Source of the DNA: Microcella sp.
Lineage (GTDB): Bacteria; Actinomycetota; Actinomycetes; Actinomycetales; Microbacteriaceae
Length of the DNA stretch: 64,000 bases
Direction: 5' to 3'
NCBI RefSeq assembly: GCF_025808395.1
Contig: NZ_CP075524.1
Coordinates: forward strand, 2,356,001-2,420,000
Made by a program: the position numbers and the translations under genes. Below the pieces are notes generated by a model. The model saw only the letters and a program-made list of their open reading frames with translations, was not told the origin of the DNA and did not search any database. Positions 32,945 to 41,324 of this stretch are shown here, one piece after another; position 1 is the first letter of the stretch, and the number at the start of each line of letters is the position of its first letter.

Positions 32945-33241
32945 GTGTCGGTCAGCATCAAGCCGCTCGAAGATCGCATCGTCATCAAGCAGGTCGAAGC
33001 AGAGCAGACGACTGCGTCGGGTCTCGTCATCCCCGACACCGCCAAAGAGAAGCCCCAGGAGGGCGAAGTCGTCGCCGTCGGCCCCGGCCGCATCGACGAC
33101 AACGGCAACCGCGTGCCGATCGATGTCGCTGTCGGCGATCGCGTGCTGTACTCGAAGTACGGCGGCACCGAAGTGAAGTACGGCGGCGACGAGTTTCTCG
33201 TGCTGTCGGCTCGCGACGTGCTGGCGGTCGTCGTCCGCTAG
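32945..33241 (+). CDS. groES: Co-chaperonin GroES
   Basis: Lid of the GroEL folding chamber. The 98 residues start VSVSIKPLEDRIVIKQVEAE and contain the mobile loop TTASGLVIPDTAKEKPQEG and KYGGTEVKYGGDEFLVL. GTG start after GAAAGAAGAGGTCAACC. The next gene is rarD and not groEL, so the partner chaperonin must be encoded elsewhere. Regulated by the CIRCE element 78 bases upstream. Confidence 0.96.
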   Translation: MSVSIKPLEDRIVIKQVEAEQTTASGLVIPDTAKEKPQEGEVVAVGPGRIDDNGNRVPIDVAVGDRVLYSKYGGTEVKYGGDEFLVLSARDVLAVVVR

Positions 33242-33343
33242 TCAGCGACGCAGTTCAGACAACCCCCGGCTCGCCACGGCGAGACCGGGGGTTCGCTGCA
33301 TCGGGCGGCGCTCGTCTCACTCGGCGCGAGATACAGTGGGCGA

Positions 33344-34291
33344 GTGCCCGAGAACCGCCTGTCGTCATCGGGACTCGCACTCGCGATCGGCGCATACGGG
33401 CTCTGGGGAATCCTGCCGATCTACTTCTTGCTGCTGTCACCGAGCGGCCCAGTCGAGATCGTCGCGTGGCGGGTGCTGCTCTCGCTCGTGTTCTGCCTCG
33501 CGCTGCTGGCGCTGACACGCGCATTCACCGCATTCGCCGCCCTGCTGCGAGATCGCCGGGTGATGCTGCTCAGCCTCATCGCCGGCCTGCTCATCGCCGT
33601 CAACTGGGTCACCTACGTCTCAGCGTCGACCACGGGCTTCGTCGTCGAGGCCGCGCTCGGCTACTTCATCAACCCCATCGTGTCGATCGCTCTCGGCGTG
33701 CTGTTTCTGCGCGAACGCCTCAGAATCGGCCAGTGGGTCGCGGTGGGCATCAGCGTGATCGCCGTGCTCGTGCTCGCGATCGGGTACGGCGAACCGCCCT
33801 ACATCGCGTTGACGCTCGCCTTCTCGTTCGGCCTCTACGGCTACCTCAAGAACCGCATGGGGCGTCGGGTCTCAGCCGTGTCGGGCCTCACGCTCGAGAC
33901 GGCCTGGCTGCTGCCGGTCGCGATCGTCGCCCTGCTCTGGGTGCAGCTCGCAGGCGGAGGGCTCACGGCAGGGTCGGCTGGGTGGGGCCACGCAGTGCTG
34001 CTCAGCTTCGCGGGCATCGTCACCGCCGTGCCGCTGCTGCTCTTCGCCGCCGCGGCCCGTCGACTGCCGCTGAGCGTCATGGGGTTCATTCAGTACTTCG
34101 CGCCGCTGCTGCAGTTTATCTTCGGGGTCGCCGTGCTGGCCGAGCCGATGCCCCTCGAGCGCTGGATCGGCTTCGCGCTCGTGTGGCTCGCGCTCGCCGT
34201 GCTGACCATCGAGGCGGTGGTGCAGCGTCGCCGAGCGCGCCGCGAGCAGCGAGCCGAACCGCCCGAGACCGGCCCGGTGCAGACCGTCTAG
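33344..34291 (+). CDS. rarD: EamA-family transporter RarD
   Basis: Ten-helix drug/metabolite superfamily permease. The 315 residues match RarD with GLYGLWGILPIYF-like YGLWGILPIYFLLL near the N-terminus, NWVTYVSAS and GYFINPIVSIALGVLFLRERL. The substrate is not established; RarD was named for chloramphenicol sensitivity in Pseudomonas. The GTG lies six bases after TACAGT (33332-33337), suggesting a leaderless message. Its stop overlaps the convergent aminotransferase by four bases. Confidence 0.88.
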   Translation: MPENRLSSSGLALAIGAYGLWGILPIYFLLLSPSGPVEIVAWRVLLSLVFCLALLALTRAFTAFAALLRDRRVMLLSLIAGLLIAVNWVTYVSASTTGFVVEAALGYFINPIVSIALGVLFLRERLRIGQWVAVGISVIAVLVLAIGYGEPPYIALTLAFSFGLYGYLKNRMGRRVSAVSGLTLETAWLLPVAIVALLWVQLAGGGLTAGSAGWGHAVLLSFAGIVTAVPLLLFAAAARRLPLSVMGFIQYFAPLLQFIFGVAVLAEPMPLERWIGFALVWLALAVLTIEAVVQRRRARREQRAEPPETGPVQTV

Positions 34292-35619
34292 CTCGTGCGA
34301 TCGAGGTCGCGCAGCGCGCCATCGAGCTCGGTCGCGAAGCGAACGGCGTCAGCGCTCGAGAACGGCAGCGGGGGGCGCAGCTTGAGCGAGGCGTTGTCGC
34401 GACCCGACGCGCTGATCAGGATGCGCCGCTCGCGCAACGCGCCCACCAGCGTCACCGCCGCCCGAGTGTCGGGCTCGCCAGACGCCGGGTCGACCACGTC
34501 GACCGAGAGGTAGAGGCCCTGGCCCCGCTCGCCGCGAAGCCGATCGTGCCGCGACACCAGCTCGGCGAGGTGCGCGAGCAGCTCGTCGCCGATGGCGGCC
34601 GCGTGCTGGGGCAGCCGCTCGTCGTGCAGCACCTGCCAGGTGGCGTGCGCTGCGGCGACCGCCACCGGAGTGCCCGCAAAGGTGTTGAAGTAGCGCACGC
34701 GCTCGCCGAACGCGCGCATGAGGTCACGTCGAGCGACCAGCCCCGCCACCGGAAAGCCGTTGGCCATCGGCTTGCCGATCGTCACGAGGTCGGGTTCGAG
34801 GTCGTGCTGCAGATAGCCCCACAGTCGCGACTCGTCGCCGACCGCCCCGAGCCGCCCGAAACCGGGCTGCACCTCGTCGGCGATCACCAGGCCACCGGCG
34901 GCGTGCACCTGCCGCTGCACGTCGGCGAGCGCCGCGCGGGTGCCGGGCGATGGCGCGATGAACCCGTCGCTCGCGAAAGCGGTGTCGACGATCAGCGCGG
35001 CGACCCCGTGGCCCGCGGCCTGCAGGTCGGCGATCGCGGCGCGAGCATCCGCCATCATGCCGCTGCCGTCACCGATCGGAGGGCGCACGGTGCGCACCCA
35101 CTCGGCCAGCGAGTCACGACCGCCGAGCGAGGGTGAGATCGCCGCGATCTCGGTCGTCACCCCGTGATACGCGTTCTCGGTGACGATCACCCCGCGGTGC
35201 CCCGTCGCCTGCTTCGCCACGCGCAGGGCGAGGTCGTTGGCCTCAGAGCCGGTGCAGACGAGCGTGAGCGCGTCGAGCCCGGTCGAGAACGACTCGAGCA
35301 GCACCTCGGCATAGTCGATGAGGCCCTCGTGCAGATATCGCGTGTGCGTGTTGACCAACGCCGACTGCTCGGCGATCGCCGCCGTCACGCGGGGGTGCGC
35401 ATGCCCCACCGACGGCACATTGTTGTAGACGTCGAGAAACTCGACTCCGTCGCGGGTGTAGAGCTTCGTGCCCGACCCCCGCACGAACTCGACAGGGTGA
35501 TCGTAGAACAGGCGGTAGGCGGGTGACAGCACCGCCTCGCGCCGCTCGACGAGAGCGCGCGTGCGCGGGTCGAGAGCGTCGCGCCGCTCGGGCCTGAAGT
35601 AGGTGGCAGGGCCGATCAC
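34288..35619 (-). CDS. Class III PLP enzyme of the AGXT2L phospho-lyase type
   Basis: A 443-residue fold type I PLP enzyme. The segment LDVYNNVPSVGHAHPRV, the pattern NTHTRYLHE, ADEVQPGFGRLG and the PLP lysine in TIGKPMANGFPVAG closely resemble human AGXT2L1/AGXT2L2. These eliminate phosphate from phosphoethanolamine or 5-phosphohydroxylysine rather than transaminating. The kinase gene upstream overlaps it by four bases, which supports a kinase plus lyase pathway giving an aldehyde, ammonia and phosphate. Ordinary omega-aminotransferase activity is the alternative. Confidence 0.8.
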   Translation of the reverse strand: MIGPATYFRPERRDALDPRTRALVERREAVLSPAYRLFYDHPVEFVRGSGTKLYTRDGVEFLDVYNNVPSVGHAHPRVTAAIAEQSALVNTHTRYLHEGLIDYAEVLLESFSTGLDALTLVCTGSEANDLALRVAKQATGHRGVIVTENAYHGVTTEIAAISPSLGGRDSLAEWVRTVRPPIGDGSGMMADARAAIADLQAAGHGVAALIVDTAFASDGFIAPSPGTRAALADVQRQVHAAGGLVIADEVQPGFGRLGAVGDESRLWGYLQHDLEPDLVTIGKPMANGFPVAGLVARRDLMRAFGERVRYFNTFAGTPVAVAAAHATWQVLHDERLPQHAAAIGDELLAHLAELVSRHDRLRGERGQGLYLSVDVVDPASGEPDTRAAVTLVGALRERRILISASGRDNASLKLRPPLPFSSADAVRFATELDGALRDLDRTS

Positions 35620-36656
35620 TCAGTGCCTCCGATCGATGGCGGCGTGCGTGCGCCGAGCTCGCGGAGGTCGCGAGCGATGCCGCTCAGGTTGCGGCTCGCG
35701 TACGGCGCGGCGGCCGGGTTCGCTGCGGCGATGGCCGAGTTCAAGAGCGCGCGCTGAGCAACGCGCAGCAGCACCAGCTCGGGCAGCAGCGTGCGCTCGA
35801 CGGCGGTGAGCGGCTGCACTGACTCGTAGCCGCTCGCGTAGGCCTGCGCGGCGTCCCACGGTGCGCGCTCGTCACTGACGCATCCGCGCGCATACGAGGC
35901 CGCGATCGCGAGATCGGCGACTCGGGGCGTGCGCGTCATATCGCCGAAGTCGAGCACCCCCGTCACGCCGAACGGCTCGGTCGAGACGAGCACATTGTCG
36001 CCGTGCAGGTCGTTGTGGGCGAGCAGTGCGGGCAGGGCGGCGAGGCGCGGCAGCACGGCATCCGATGCCCGATCGATCACGCGCGCCACCTCGTCGCGCA
36101 GAGAGGGGGTGCTGATCGCCGAGAGCTGTGCGGCGTAGAGGTCGAGCCGCGCGAGATTCCACGCGGTGTCGCTGCCCTGCAGGGCGGGCCGGGAGGTTCC
36201 GATGGCGGCGATGGCGGCGGCGAGGCGGGCGTGGAATGCGCCGAGAGTGCGCATGGCCGTCAGCGTGCGGGGCCGGGCGCCGAGCAGCTCGCCGTCGAGA
36301 AACGTCAGCACCCGCACGACGCGAAACTCGCCGTGCGCGTCAGGCACTCGACTGACGAGGGCGCCGTCGCGCGAGGGCAGCACTCGCTGCACCGGAAGCT
36401 CGTCGTGGTCGCGGGCGAGTTCGGCGAGCACCGACACCTGGTCGAGCACCGCGGCGGGGTCGTCGAGGGGGTGGGCGAACTTCGCCACGACGGTGCCCCT
36501 CGGGGTGACGATGCGAAAGCTGTCATCGCGCTCAGTGGCCAGGCGCACGATGCTCTGCACCGTCAAGCCGTGGCTCTCGGCGAGCAGCTGCGAAGCGCTC
36601 GACTCGTCGATCGGAGAGAACCCTGCGGTGAGTTGGAAAGGCGACGGCGCGGTCAC
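35616..36656 (-). CDS. APH-fold small-molecule kinase (hydroxylysine/ethanolamine kinase-like)
   Basis: Aminoglycoside phosphotransferase-fold kinase of 346 residues. The catalytic loop LLAHNDLHGDNVLV (HxD then N) and the metal motif VLDFGDM lie around residues 212-245. The N-lobe lysine is in TVVAKFAHPL. The family includes choline, homoserine and hydroxylysine kinases; overlap with the phospho-lyase gene favours hydroxylysine or an amino alcohol. The GTG at 36656 lies six bases after TAGGCT on this strand (leaderless pattern); a GTG at 36662 is the alternative. Antibiotic resistance is not indicated. Confidence 0.78.
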   Translation of the reverse strand: MTAPSPFQLTAGFSPIDESSASQLLAESHGLTVQSIVRLATERDDSFRIVTPRGTVVAKFAHPLDDPAAVLDQVSVLAELARDHDELPVQRVLPSRDGALVSRVPDAHGEFRVVRVLTFLDGELLGARPRTLTAMRTLGAFHARLAAAIAAIGTSRPALQGSDTAWNLARLDLYAAQLSAISTPSLRDEVARVIDRASDAVLPRLAALPALLAHNDLHGDNVLVSTEPFGVTGVLDFGDMTRTPRVADLAIAASYARGCVSDERAPWDAAQAYASGYESVQPLTAVERTLLPELVLLRVAQRALLNSAIAAANPAAAPYASRNLSGIARDLRELGARTPPSIGGTE

Positions 36657-36721
36657 GGCCACAGCCTATTGCGAGAGAGATAGGGTGCGTCGTACCCCTG
36701 GTCTGCAGAAGGAGCACCGCC

Positions 36722-37978
36722 ATGACGCGATCGACCGCCGTCGCCGCATGCATCGCCGCCGCGCTCGTGCTCGCGGGGTGCGCCGAGCCGCGCCCGCTGC
36801 CCACACCCACGCCGACGCCGACCGAGGCAGTCGAGCCGACGGGCGATGGTGTTCTGCGCATCGGTGCACTGCTGTCGATGGGAGGTGACGTGACCACGGT
36901 GAGCCCCGGAATGGTCGCCGCCATCGAAGTGGCCACTCGAGACATCAATGCCGCCGGCGGTGTGCTCGGGGTTGCGGTCGAGGCCTACTACCGCGATGCG
37001 GGCACCCTCGATTCTGAGCAGCTCGAGACGGCATTCGCCGAACTCGTCGCGCGTGGTGTCGACGTCGTCGTCGGCCCGACCGCACCGGCACTGCTCGAGC
37101 GGCTGCTGCCGCTCGCCGCCGAGGCAGGAGTCGTGGTGCTCGCCTCAGCCGCCCCGAGCCCAACCGCGGGATCGGTCACGCCGGCCGGGTGTCTCGTGCG
37201 CACCATTCCGGCAGTCGACCGCCAGGCCGTCGCGATCGCCCAGTCGCTCGTCGACGACCGTGCCGACTCCGTCGCGGTGATCGCGGGCACCGATGCGCAG
37301 GGCCTCTCGGTCGTCGACTCGGTGCGCGCTGCGCTCGACGGCTCGACCACGTCGCTCACCGCCGTCGAGCGAGCCGACAGCAACACGACACCGAGTCGAC
37401 TCGCCTTCAGCATCACCTCGGCTCAGCCCGACTCGATCATCATCGCGGCCGACCGGTTGACCACGAGCGAGACGGCCGGCATCGTCGCGGCACTGCTCGA
37501 TCGGGGAGTGCGCGCCGAGCAGCTCTGGTTCACCTCGAGCGCCGTGGCCGACTACTCGAGTGCTCTCGCCGGCGCATCGCTCGAGGGCGCACGCGGGGTG
37601 ACCGAAGGGGCTGACGCGGGCGAGGCCTTCACCCTCAGGCTGCTGCAGTCTGACCCTCGCCTCGACACCGTGCGCTTTGCGGCCGAGACCTACGACGCCG
37701 TCGTGCTCGCGGCCCTCGCAGCGGTGATCGCCGCAGACGATGGCGGCGCCTCGATCGCCCGCACCATCCGCCTGGCGATGACCGGCGGTGTCGCCTGCGT
37801 CAGCTACGGCGAATGCCTCGATGCACTCGACAACGACCAGACCGTGAACTACGACGGGCTCTCTGGCCCGCTCGATGTCGACGACGCCGGAGACATCGTC
37901 TCGGCCGAGCTGAGAGTTCTTCGGTACGACGCTTCGAATCGCCCGCAGATCGACGGGTCGCTGTCGCTGCGGCCGTAG
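36722..37978 (+). CDS. Leu/Ile/Val-type substrate-binding lipoprotein
   Basis: A 418-residue periplasmic-binding-protein-fold lipoprotein. The signal peptide ends in the lipobox LVLAGC (Cys about residue 20), followed by a Pro/Thr linker. The LivJ-like part starts near residue 45 (LRIGALLSMGGDV) and includes DINAAGGVLGVAVEAYYRD and the C-terminal VNYDGLSGPLDVDDAGD. It is a divergent paralogue of the next gene. ATG after AGAAGGAGCACC. It could supply the same LivFGHM permease with a second ligand. Confidence 0.85.
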   Translation: MTRSTAVAACIAAALVLAGCAEPRPLPTPTPTPTEAVEPTGDGVLRIGALLSMGGDVTTVSPGMVAAIEVATRDINAAGGVLGVAVEAYYRDAGTLDSEQLETAFAELVARGVDVVVGPTAPALLERLLPLAAEAGVVVLASAAPSPTAGSVTPAGCLVRTIPAVDRQAVAIAQSLVDDRADSVAVIAGTDAQGLSVVDSVRAALDGSTTSLTAVERADSNTTPSRLAFSITSAQPDSIIIAADRLTTSETAGIVAALLDRGVRAEQLWFTSSAVADYSSALAGASLEGARGVTEGADAGEAFTLRLLQSDPRLDTVRFAAETYDAVVLAALAAVIAADDGGASIARTIRLAMTGGVACVSYGECLDALDNDQTVNYDGLSGPLDVDDAGDIVSAELRVLRYDASNRPQIDGSLSLRP

Positions 37979-38072
37979 CGTGGCAGGCCGCAGGCGACGA
38001 AAAACGTCGCAGACACGGGGTCGGCAGTAGTGAAATCGTCGTGCTCTGCACTGAGTTCGCAGGTTTCAGGGC

Positions 38073-38088
38073 GTTACAGGGATGTAAC
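38073..38088. promoter_or_regulatory. GlnR-like site upstream of livJ
   Basis: GTTAC-N6-GTAAC (inner bases AGGGAT) resembles the actinobacterial GlnR half-site gTnAC-n6-GaAAC with one mismatch, and is also a GTTACA-N4-TGTAAC inverted repeat. It lies about 10 bases upstream of the proposed -35 hexamer, a usual position for an activator. Regulation by GlnR is inference. Confidence 0.4.
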
Positions 38089-38097
38089 CCGAATGAG

Positions 38098-38127
38098 TTG
38101 TGAATGAAGTCTGTGCACCGTACGGTG
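38098..38127 (+). promoter_or_regulatory. livJ promoter with palindrome over the -10
   Basis: TTGTGA (38098-38103) and TACGGT (38121-38126) are 17 bases apart. A perfect 12-base palindrome CACCGTACGGTG (38116-38127) covers the -10, where a repressor could block polymerase. The leader to the livJ ATG is about 55 bases. Confidence 0.5.
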
Positions 38128-38187
38128 ACTAGACGGTCATCTTTCGCATGACCTCTTCCTGAACACATTCGAAACCCAAGGAGCAAC

Positions 38188-39447
38188 ATGGGCGTATTCA
38201 CTTCCGGCTCAGGCCGCCGCTCTCGTTCTCTCTCGTCAGTCCTCGGCGGCATCGCCGTCGTGGGCGCCAGTGCACTAGTCCTCGCGGGCTGCGCACCGGC
38301 CGAGAGTGAAGAGCCGGCTGGACCGACCGAAGAACTCAGTCTCAAGATCGGCACCATCCTTCCCCAGAGTGGCGCGCTCGCGTTCCTCGGCCCGCCGGAG
38401 GAGGCGGGCGTTGCTCTTGCCGTGCAAGACATCAACGAGGCCGACCTCGGCATCACGGTCGAGGCGATCTACCGTGACTCGGGCGACACCACCACTGACA
38501 CCGCGACCGTCTCGGTGACCGACCTGCTCTCGCAGAACGTGTCGGCCATCGTCGGCGCAGCGTCGTCGGGTGTGTCATTCACGGTCATCGACCAGATCGT
38601 CGGCGCTGGCGTCGTGCAGATGTCGCCGGCGAACACTTCGCCGAACTTCACCACGTACGACGACAACGGCCTGTACTGGCGCACCGCCCCCAGCGACTTG
38701 CTGCAGGGCGAGGTGCTCGGCAACCTGATCGCTGAAGATGGTGCAGCCACGCTCGGCATGCTCGTGCTCAACGACGCCTACGGCACCGGCCTCGCGGCCG
38801 CGCTCGCAGCGACGTTCGAGGCAGCCGGTGGCGAGGTCGTCGCTGAAGAGCTGTTCAACGAGGGTGACACGAGCTTCGATGCTCAGGTCTCCGCGCTGAC
38901 CGCAGCCGCTCCTGACGCGATCGCCGTCATCACCTTCGACCAGGCCAAGATCGTTGTTCCTGCCCTCGTGGGCGCCGGCTACCCCGGTAGCCAGCTCTAC
39001 TTCGTCGACGGCAACCTCGCCGACTACAGCGCCGACTTCGAGGCGGGCCTCGTCGAGGGCGCCAAAGGCACCCTTCCGGGCCTCGACATCGCGACCCTGG
39101 GTAACTTCCAGGACCGCCTGCTCGAGGTTGACCCCAACCTCACCGAGTTCAGCTACGCGGCCGAGTCGTATGACGCCGTCGTGCTCATCGCGCTCGCGGC
39201 TCTCGCCGCTGGCTCGACCGAGGGCGTCGACATTGCGTCGAAGCTGCAAGAAGTCTCGGGTGGCTCGGGCGATGGCGAGAAGTGCACCGACTTCGCGTCG
39301 TGCGCTCAGATCATCCTCGACGGTGGAGTGGTTGACTACGACGGCCCCTCCGGTCCGATCACGTTCGACGAGAACGGCGACCCGACTGAGGCGACCATCG
39401 GCATCTTCCAGTACAACGCCGACAACACCTTCAGCCGCATCAACTAG
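38188..39447 (+). CDS. livJ: Branched-chain amino acid/amide ABC transporter substrate-binding protein
   Basis: A 419-residue lipoprotein that captures the ligand for the LivHMGF importer. The signal peptide ends in LVLAGC (about residues 29-34). The mature part has LKIGTILPQSGALAFLGPPE, DINEADLGITVEAIYRD and VDYDGPSGPITFDENGDP. The ligand could be branched-chain amino acids, urea or short amides; sequence alone does not decide. ATG six bases after AAGGAGC. Ends at a strong terminator and converges on livF. Confidence 0.9.
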   Translation: MGVFTSGSGRRSRSLSSVLGGIAVVGASALVLAGCAPAESEEPAGPTEELSLKIGTILPQSGALAFLGPPEEAGVALAVQDINEADLGITVEAIYRDSGDTTTDTATVSVTDLLSQNVSAIVGAASSGVSFTVIDQIVGAGVVQMSPANTSPNFTTYDDNGLYWRTAPSDLLQGEVLGNLIAEDGAATLGMLVLNDAYGTGLAAALAATFEAAGGEVVAEELFNEGDTSFDAQVSALTAAAPDAIAVITFDQAKIVVPALVGAGYPGSQLYFVDGNLADYSADFEAGLVEGAKGTLPGLDIATLGNFQDRLLEVDPNLTEFSYAAESYDAVVLIALAALAAGSTEGVDIASKLQEVSGGSGDGEKCTDFASCAQIILDGGVVDYDGPSGPITFDENGDPTEATIGIFQYNADNTFSRIN

Positions 39448-39466
39448 TCACGACTAGCGCGACTGA

Positions 39467-39500
39467 GAAGGGCCCCGACGTCACGTCGGGGCCCTTCTTC
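39467..39500. terminator. Terminator after livJ
   Basis: Perfect 14-base stem GAAGGGCCCCGACG / CGTCGGGGCCCTTC with a TCA loop, followed by TTC. It sits 20 bases after the livJ stop and is nearly symmetric, so it can act in both directions. Confidence 0.85.
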
Positions 39501-39517
39501 GTGCCCAGAGCCAGTGA

Positions 39518-39586
39518 CTCTGCGCGAGTGAGATCTGAGTGGCCTCTGCGCGACAAGATCTGAAAGCTCTGAGCGCGACCGATCAC
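39518..39586. repeat. Three degenerate tandem units in the livJ-livF spacer
   Basis: Units starting CTCTGCGCGA at 39518 and 39544 and CTCTGAGCGCGA at 39567 have lengths of about 26, 23 and 20 bases. The first two share CTCTGCGCGA, then AGATCTGA. Similar GATCTGAG occurs again at 39639-39646. No function is evident. Confidence 0.55.
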
Positions 39587-39649
39587 ACATACAGAGGTCC
39601 CCGCACAGCCTGAACGGCTCTGTGGGGCCCTGTGCGGCGATCTGAGGGG

Positions 39650-40387
39650 CTAATCCTGCCCGAGAGTTCCGAGATACAGCCCGATGACCTTGGGGTCGTT
39701 CATGAGCTCTCGACCCGTGCCGGTGTAGGCGTCGGTGCCCTGATCGAGCACGTAGCCGCGGTCGCAGATCTGCAGGCAGCGGCGCGCGTTCTGCTCGACC
39801 ATGATCGTCGTGACGCCGGCCTTGTTGATCTCTTTCACGCGCAAGAACGCTTCGTCTTGCCGCACGGGCGACAGACCCGCGCTCGGCTCATCGAGCAAGA
39901 TCACCTCGGGGCTCATCATGAGCGCGCGGCTCATGGCCACCATCTGCCGCTCGCCGCCCGAGAGCGACCCAGCACGCTGGCCGAGGCGCTTGCCGAGCTC
40001 GGGAAAGATGCTGACGACGTAGGCGAGGCGAGAGTCGAGCTCTTTGGGCTTCTGAAACAAGCCCATCTCGAGGTTCTCTTGAATGGTCAGCGTCGGAAAC
40101 ACATTGTTCGTCTGCGGCACGAAGCCCACGCCCTTGGCGACGAGCTTGTTCGCCTTGAGGTTCGTGATGCCGTCGCCGTAGAGCGAAATCGACCCTTCGC
40201 GCACCTTGACGAGCCCGAAGATGGCCTTCAGCAGCGTCGACTTGCCGGCCCCGTTCGGGCCGATGATGCCGATGAGCTCACCCGCGTATGCGGTGAGCGA
40301 GCACTCGTTCAAGATGTTGATGCCCGGCAGGTACCCGGCGGTCACGTTGTCGACGTGCACGACCAGGTCGCGCGTCTCAGTCGTCAT
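39650..40387 (-). CDS. livF: Branched-chain amino acid ABC transporter ATP-binding protein LivF
   Basis: One of two ATPases of the importer. Starting at the ATG at 40387, the 245 residues have Walker A IGPNGAGKST, signature LSGGERQM and Walker B VILLDEPSAGLSP. This start lies eight bases after the livG stop and behind TGAGGCG; an ATG at 40423 would add 12 residues overlapping livG. Last gene of the livHMGF operon. Confidence 0.93.
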   Translation of the reverse strand: MTTETRDLVVHVDNVTAGYLPGINILNECSLTAYAGELIGIIGPNGAGKSTLLKAIFGLVKVREGSISLYGDGITNLKANKLVAKGVGFVPQTNNVFPTLTIQENLEMGLFQKPKELDSRLAYVVSIFPELGKRLGQRAGSLSGGERQMVAMSRALMMSPEVILLDEPSAGLSPVRQDEAFLRVKEINKAGVTTIMVEQNARRCLQICDRGYVLDQGTDAYTGTGRELMNDPKVIGLYLGTLGQD

Positions 40388-40394
40388 CGTCGCC

Positions 40395-41324
40395 TCAGCG
40401 CTTGTCTTCGTCGGCGTCGTCATCGGCCAGCTCCTTGATCGCGGTGATCACTGCGGTGTCGAGGTCACCGAGGTCTTCGTCGTGGTGCGAACCCAGATAG
40501 GCGTCGATCACCGCAGGGTTCGCCATGACCTCGTGCGGGTCGCCTTCGGCCACCACGCGCCCCTCAGCCATCACGACCACCCAGTCGGCGATGTGCCGCA
40601 CCATGTGCATGTCGTGCTCGACGAAGAGCACCGTCATGCCCTCTTTCTTCAAGTCGAGAATGTGGTCGAGCAGCGATTGCGTGAGCGCCGGGTTGACACC
40701 GGCCATCGGCTCATCGAGCATGACGAGCGTCGGCTGGCTCATGAGGGCACGCGCCATCTCGAGCAGCTTGCGCTGCCCGCCCGAGAGGCCGGCGGCATAG
40801 TCGTCTTTCTTCTCGACGAGCTTGAACCGCGTGAGCAGGTCGAGCGCACGCGCCTCGATCTCGGCCTCTTCTTTGCTCCAGAACCAGGGGAACAGGGCGC
40901 GGGCGAGGCTCTCGCCGCTCTGGCCCTTGGCGCCGAGCTTCATGTTGTCGAGCACCGTCAGCAGCCCGAGCGCCTTCGTGAGCTGGAAGGTGCGCACCTG
41001 ACCCTTGCGGGCCACCTTGAAGGCGGGGATGCCAGAGATGCCCTGGCCGTCGAAGGTCCACTCGCCGGTGTCTGGCTTGTCGAAGCCCGTGAGCAGGTTG
41101 AAGAGCGTCGTCTTGCCGGCACCGTTCGGGCCGATGAGAGCAGTGATCGCCCCGCGCGGAATCTCGAGGTGCTCGACATCGACCGCCGTCAAGCCGCCGA
41201 AGCTGCGCTTGATGTGGTCGGCGACGATGATGGGGTCGACCTTCTTGACTCCGGGAGCGGGCTCGCCGATGTGCAGACCGACTGACTTGACCGGGGCGCC
41301 CTTGGCGCCAGCGCTACTTGACAA
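40395..41324 (-). CDS. livG: Branched-chain amino acid ABC transporter ATP-binding protein LivG
   Basis: Second ATPase of the importer. The 309 residues have Walker A IGPNGAGKTT around residues 65-74, signature LSGGQRKLLEMA, Walker B LVMLDEPMAGVNP and the switch His in VEHDMHMV. About 30 extra residues at each end exceed the family's usual 255. The TTG at 41324 overlaps livM by 11 bases; a start further in cannot be excluded. Confidence 0.9.
   Translation of the reverse strand: MSSSAGAKGAPVKSVGLHIGEPAPGVKKVDPIIVADHIKRSFGGLTAVDVEHLEIPRGAITALIGPNGAGKTTLFNLLTGFDKPDTGEWTFDGQGISGIPAFKVARKGQVRTFQLTKALGLLTVLDNMKLGAKGQSGESLARALFPWFWSKEEAEIEARALDLLTRFKLVEKKDDYAAGLSGGQRKLLEMARALMSQPTLVMLDEPMAGVNPALTQSLLDHILDLKKEGMTVLFVEHDMHMVRHIADWVVVMAEGRVVAEGDPHEVMANPAVIDAYLGSHHDEDLGDLDTAVITAIKELADDDADEDKR

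Noticed and set aside
35616..36656. APH-fold kinase as an aminoglycoside resistance gene
   Set aside because: It shares only the general kinase fold; overlap with a phospho-lyase gene points to metabolism.
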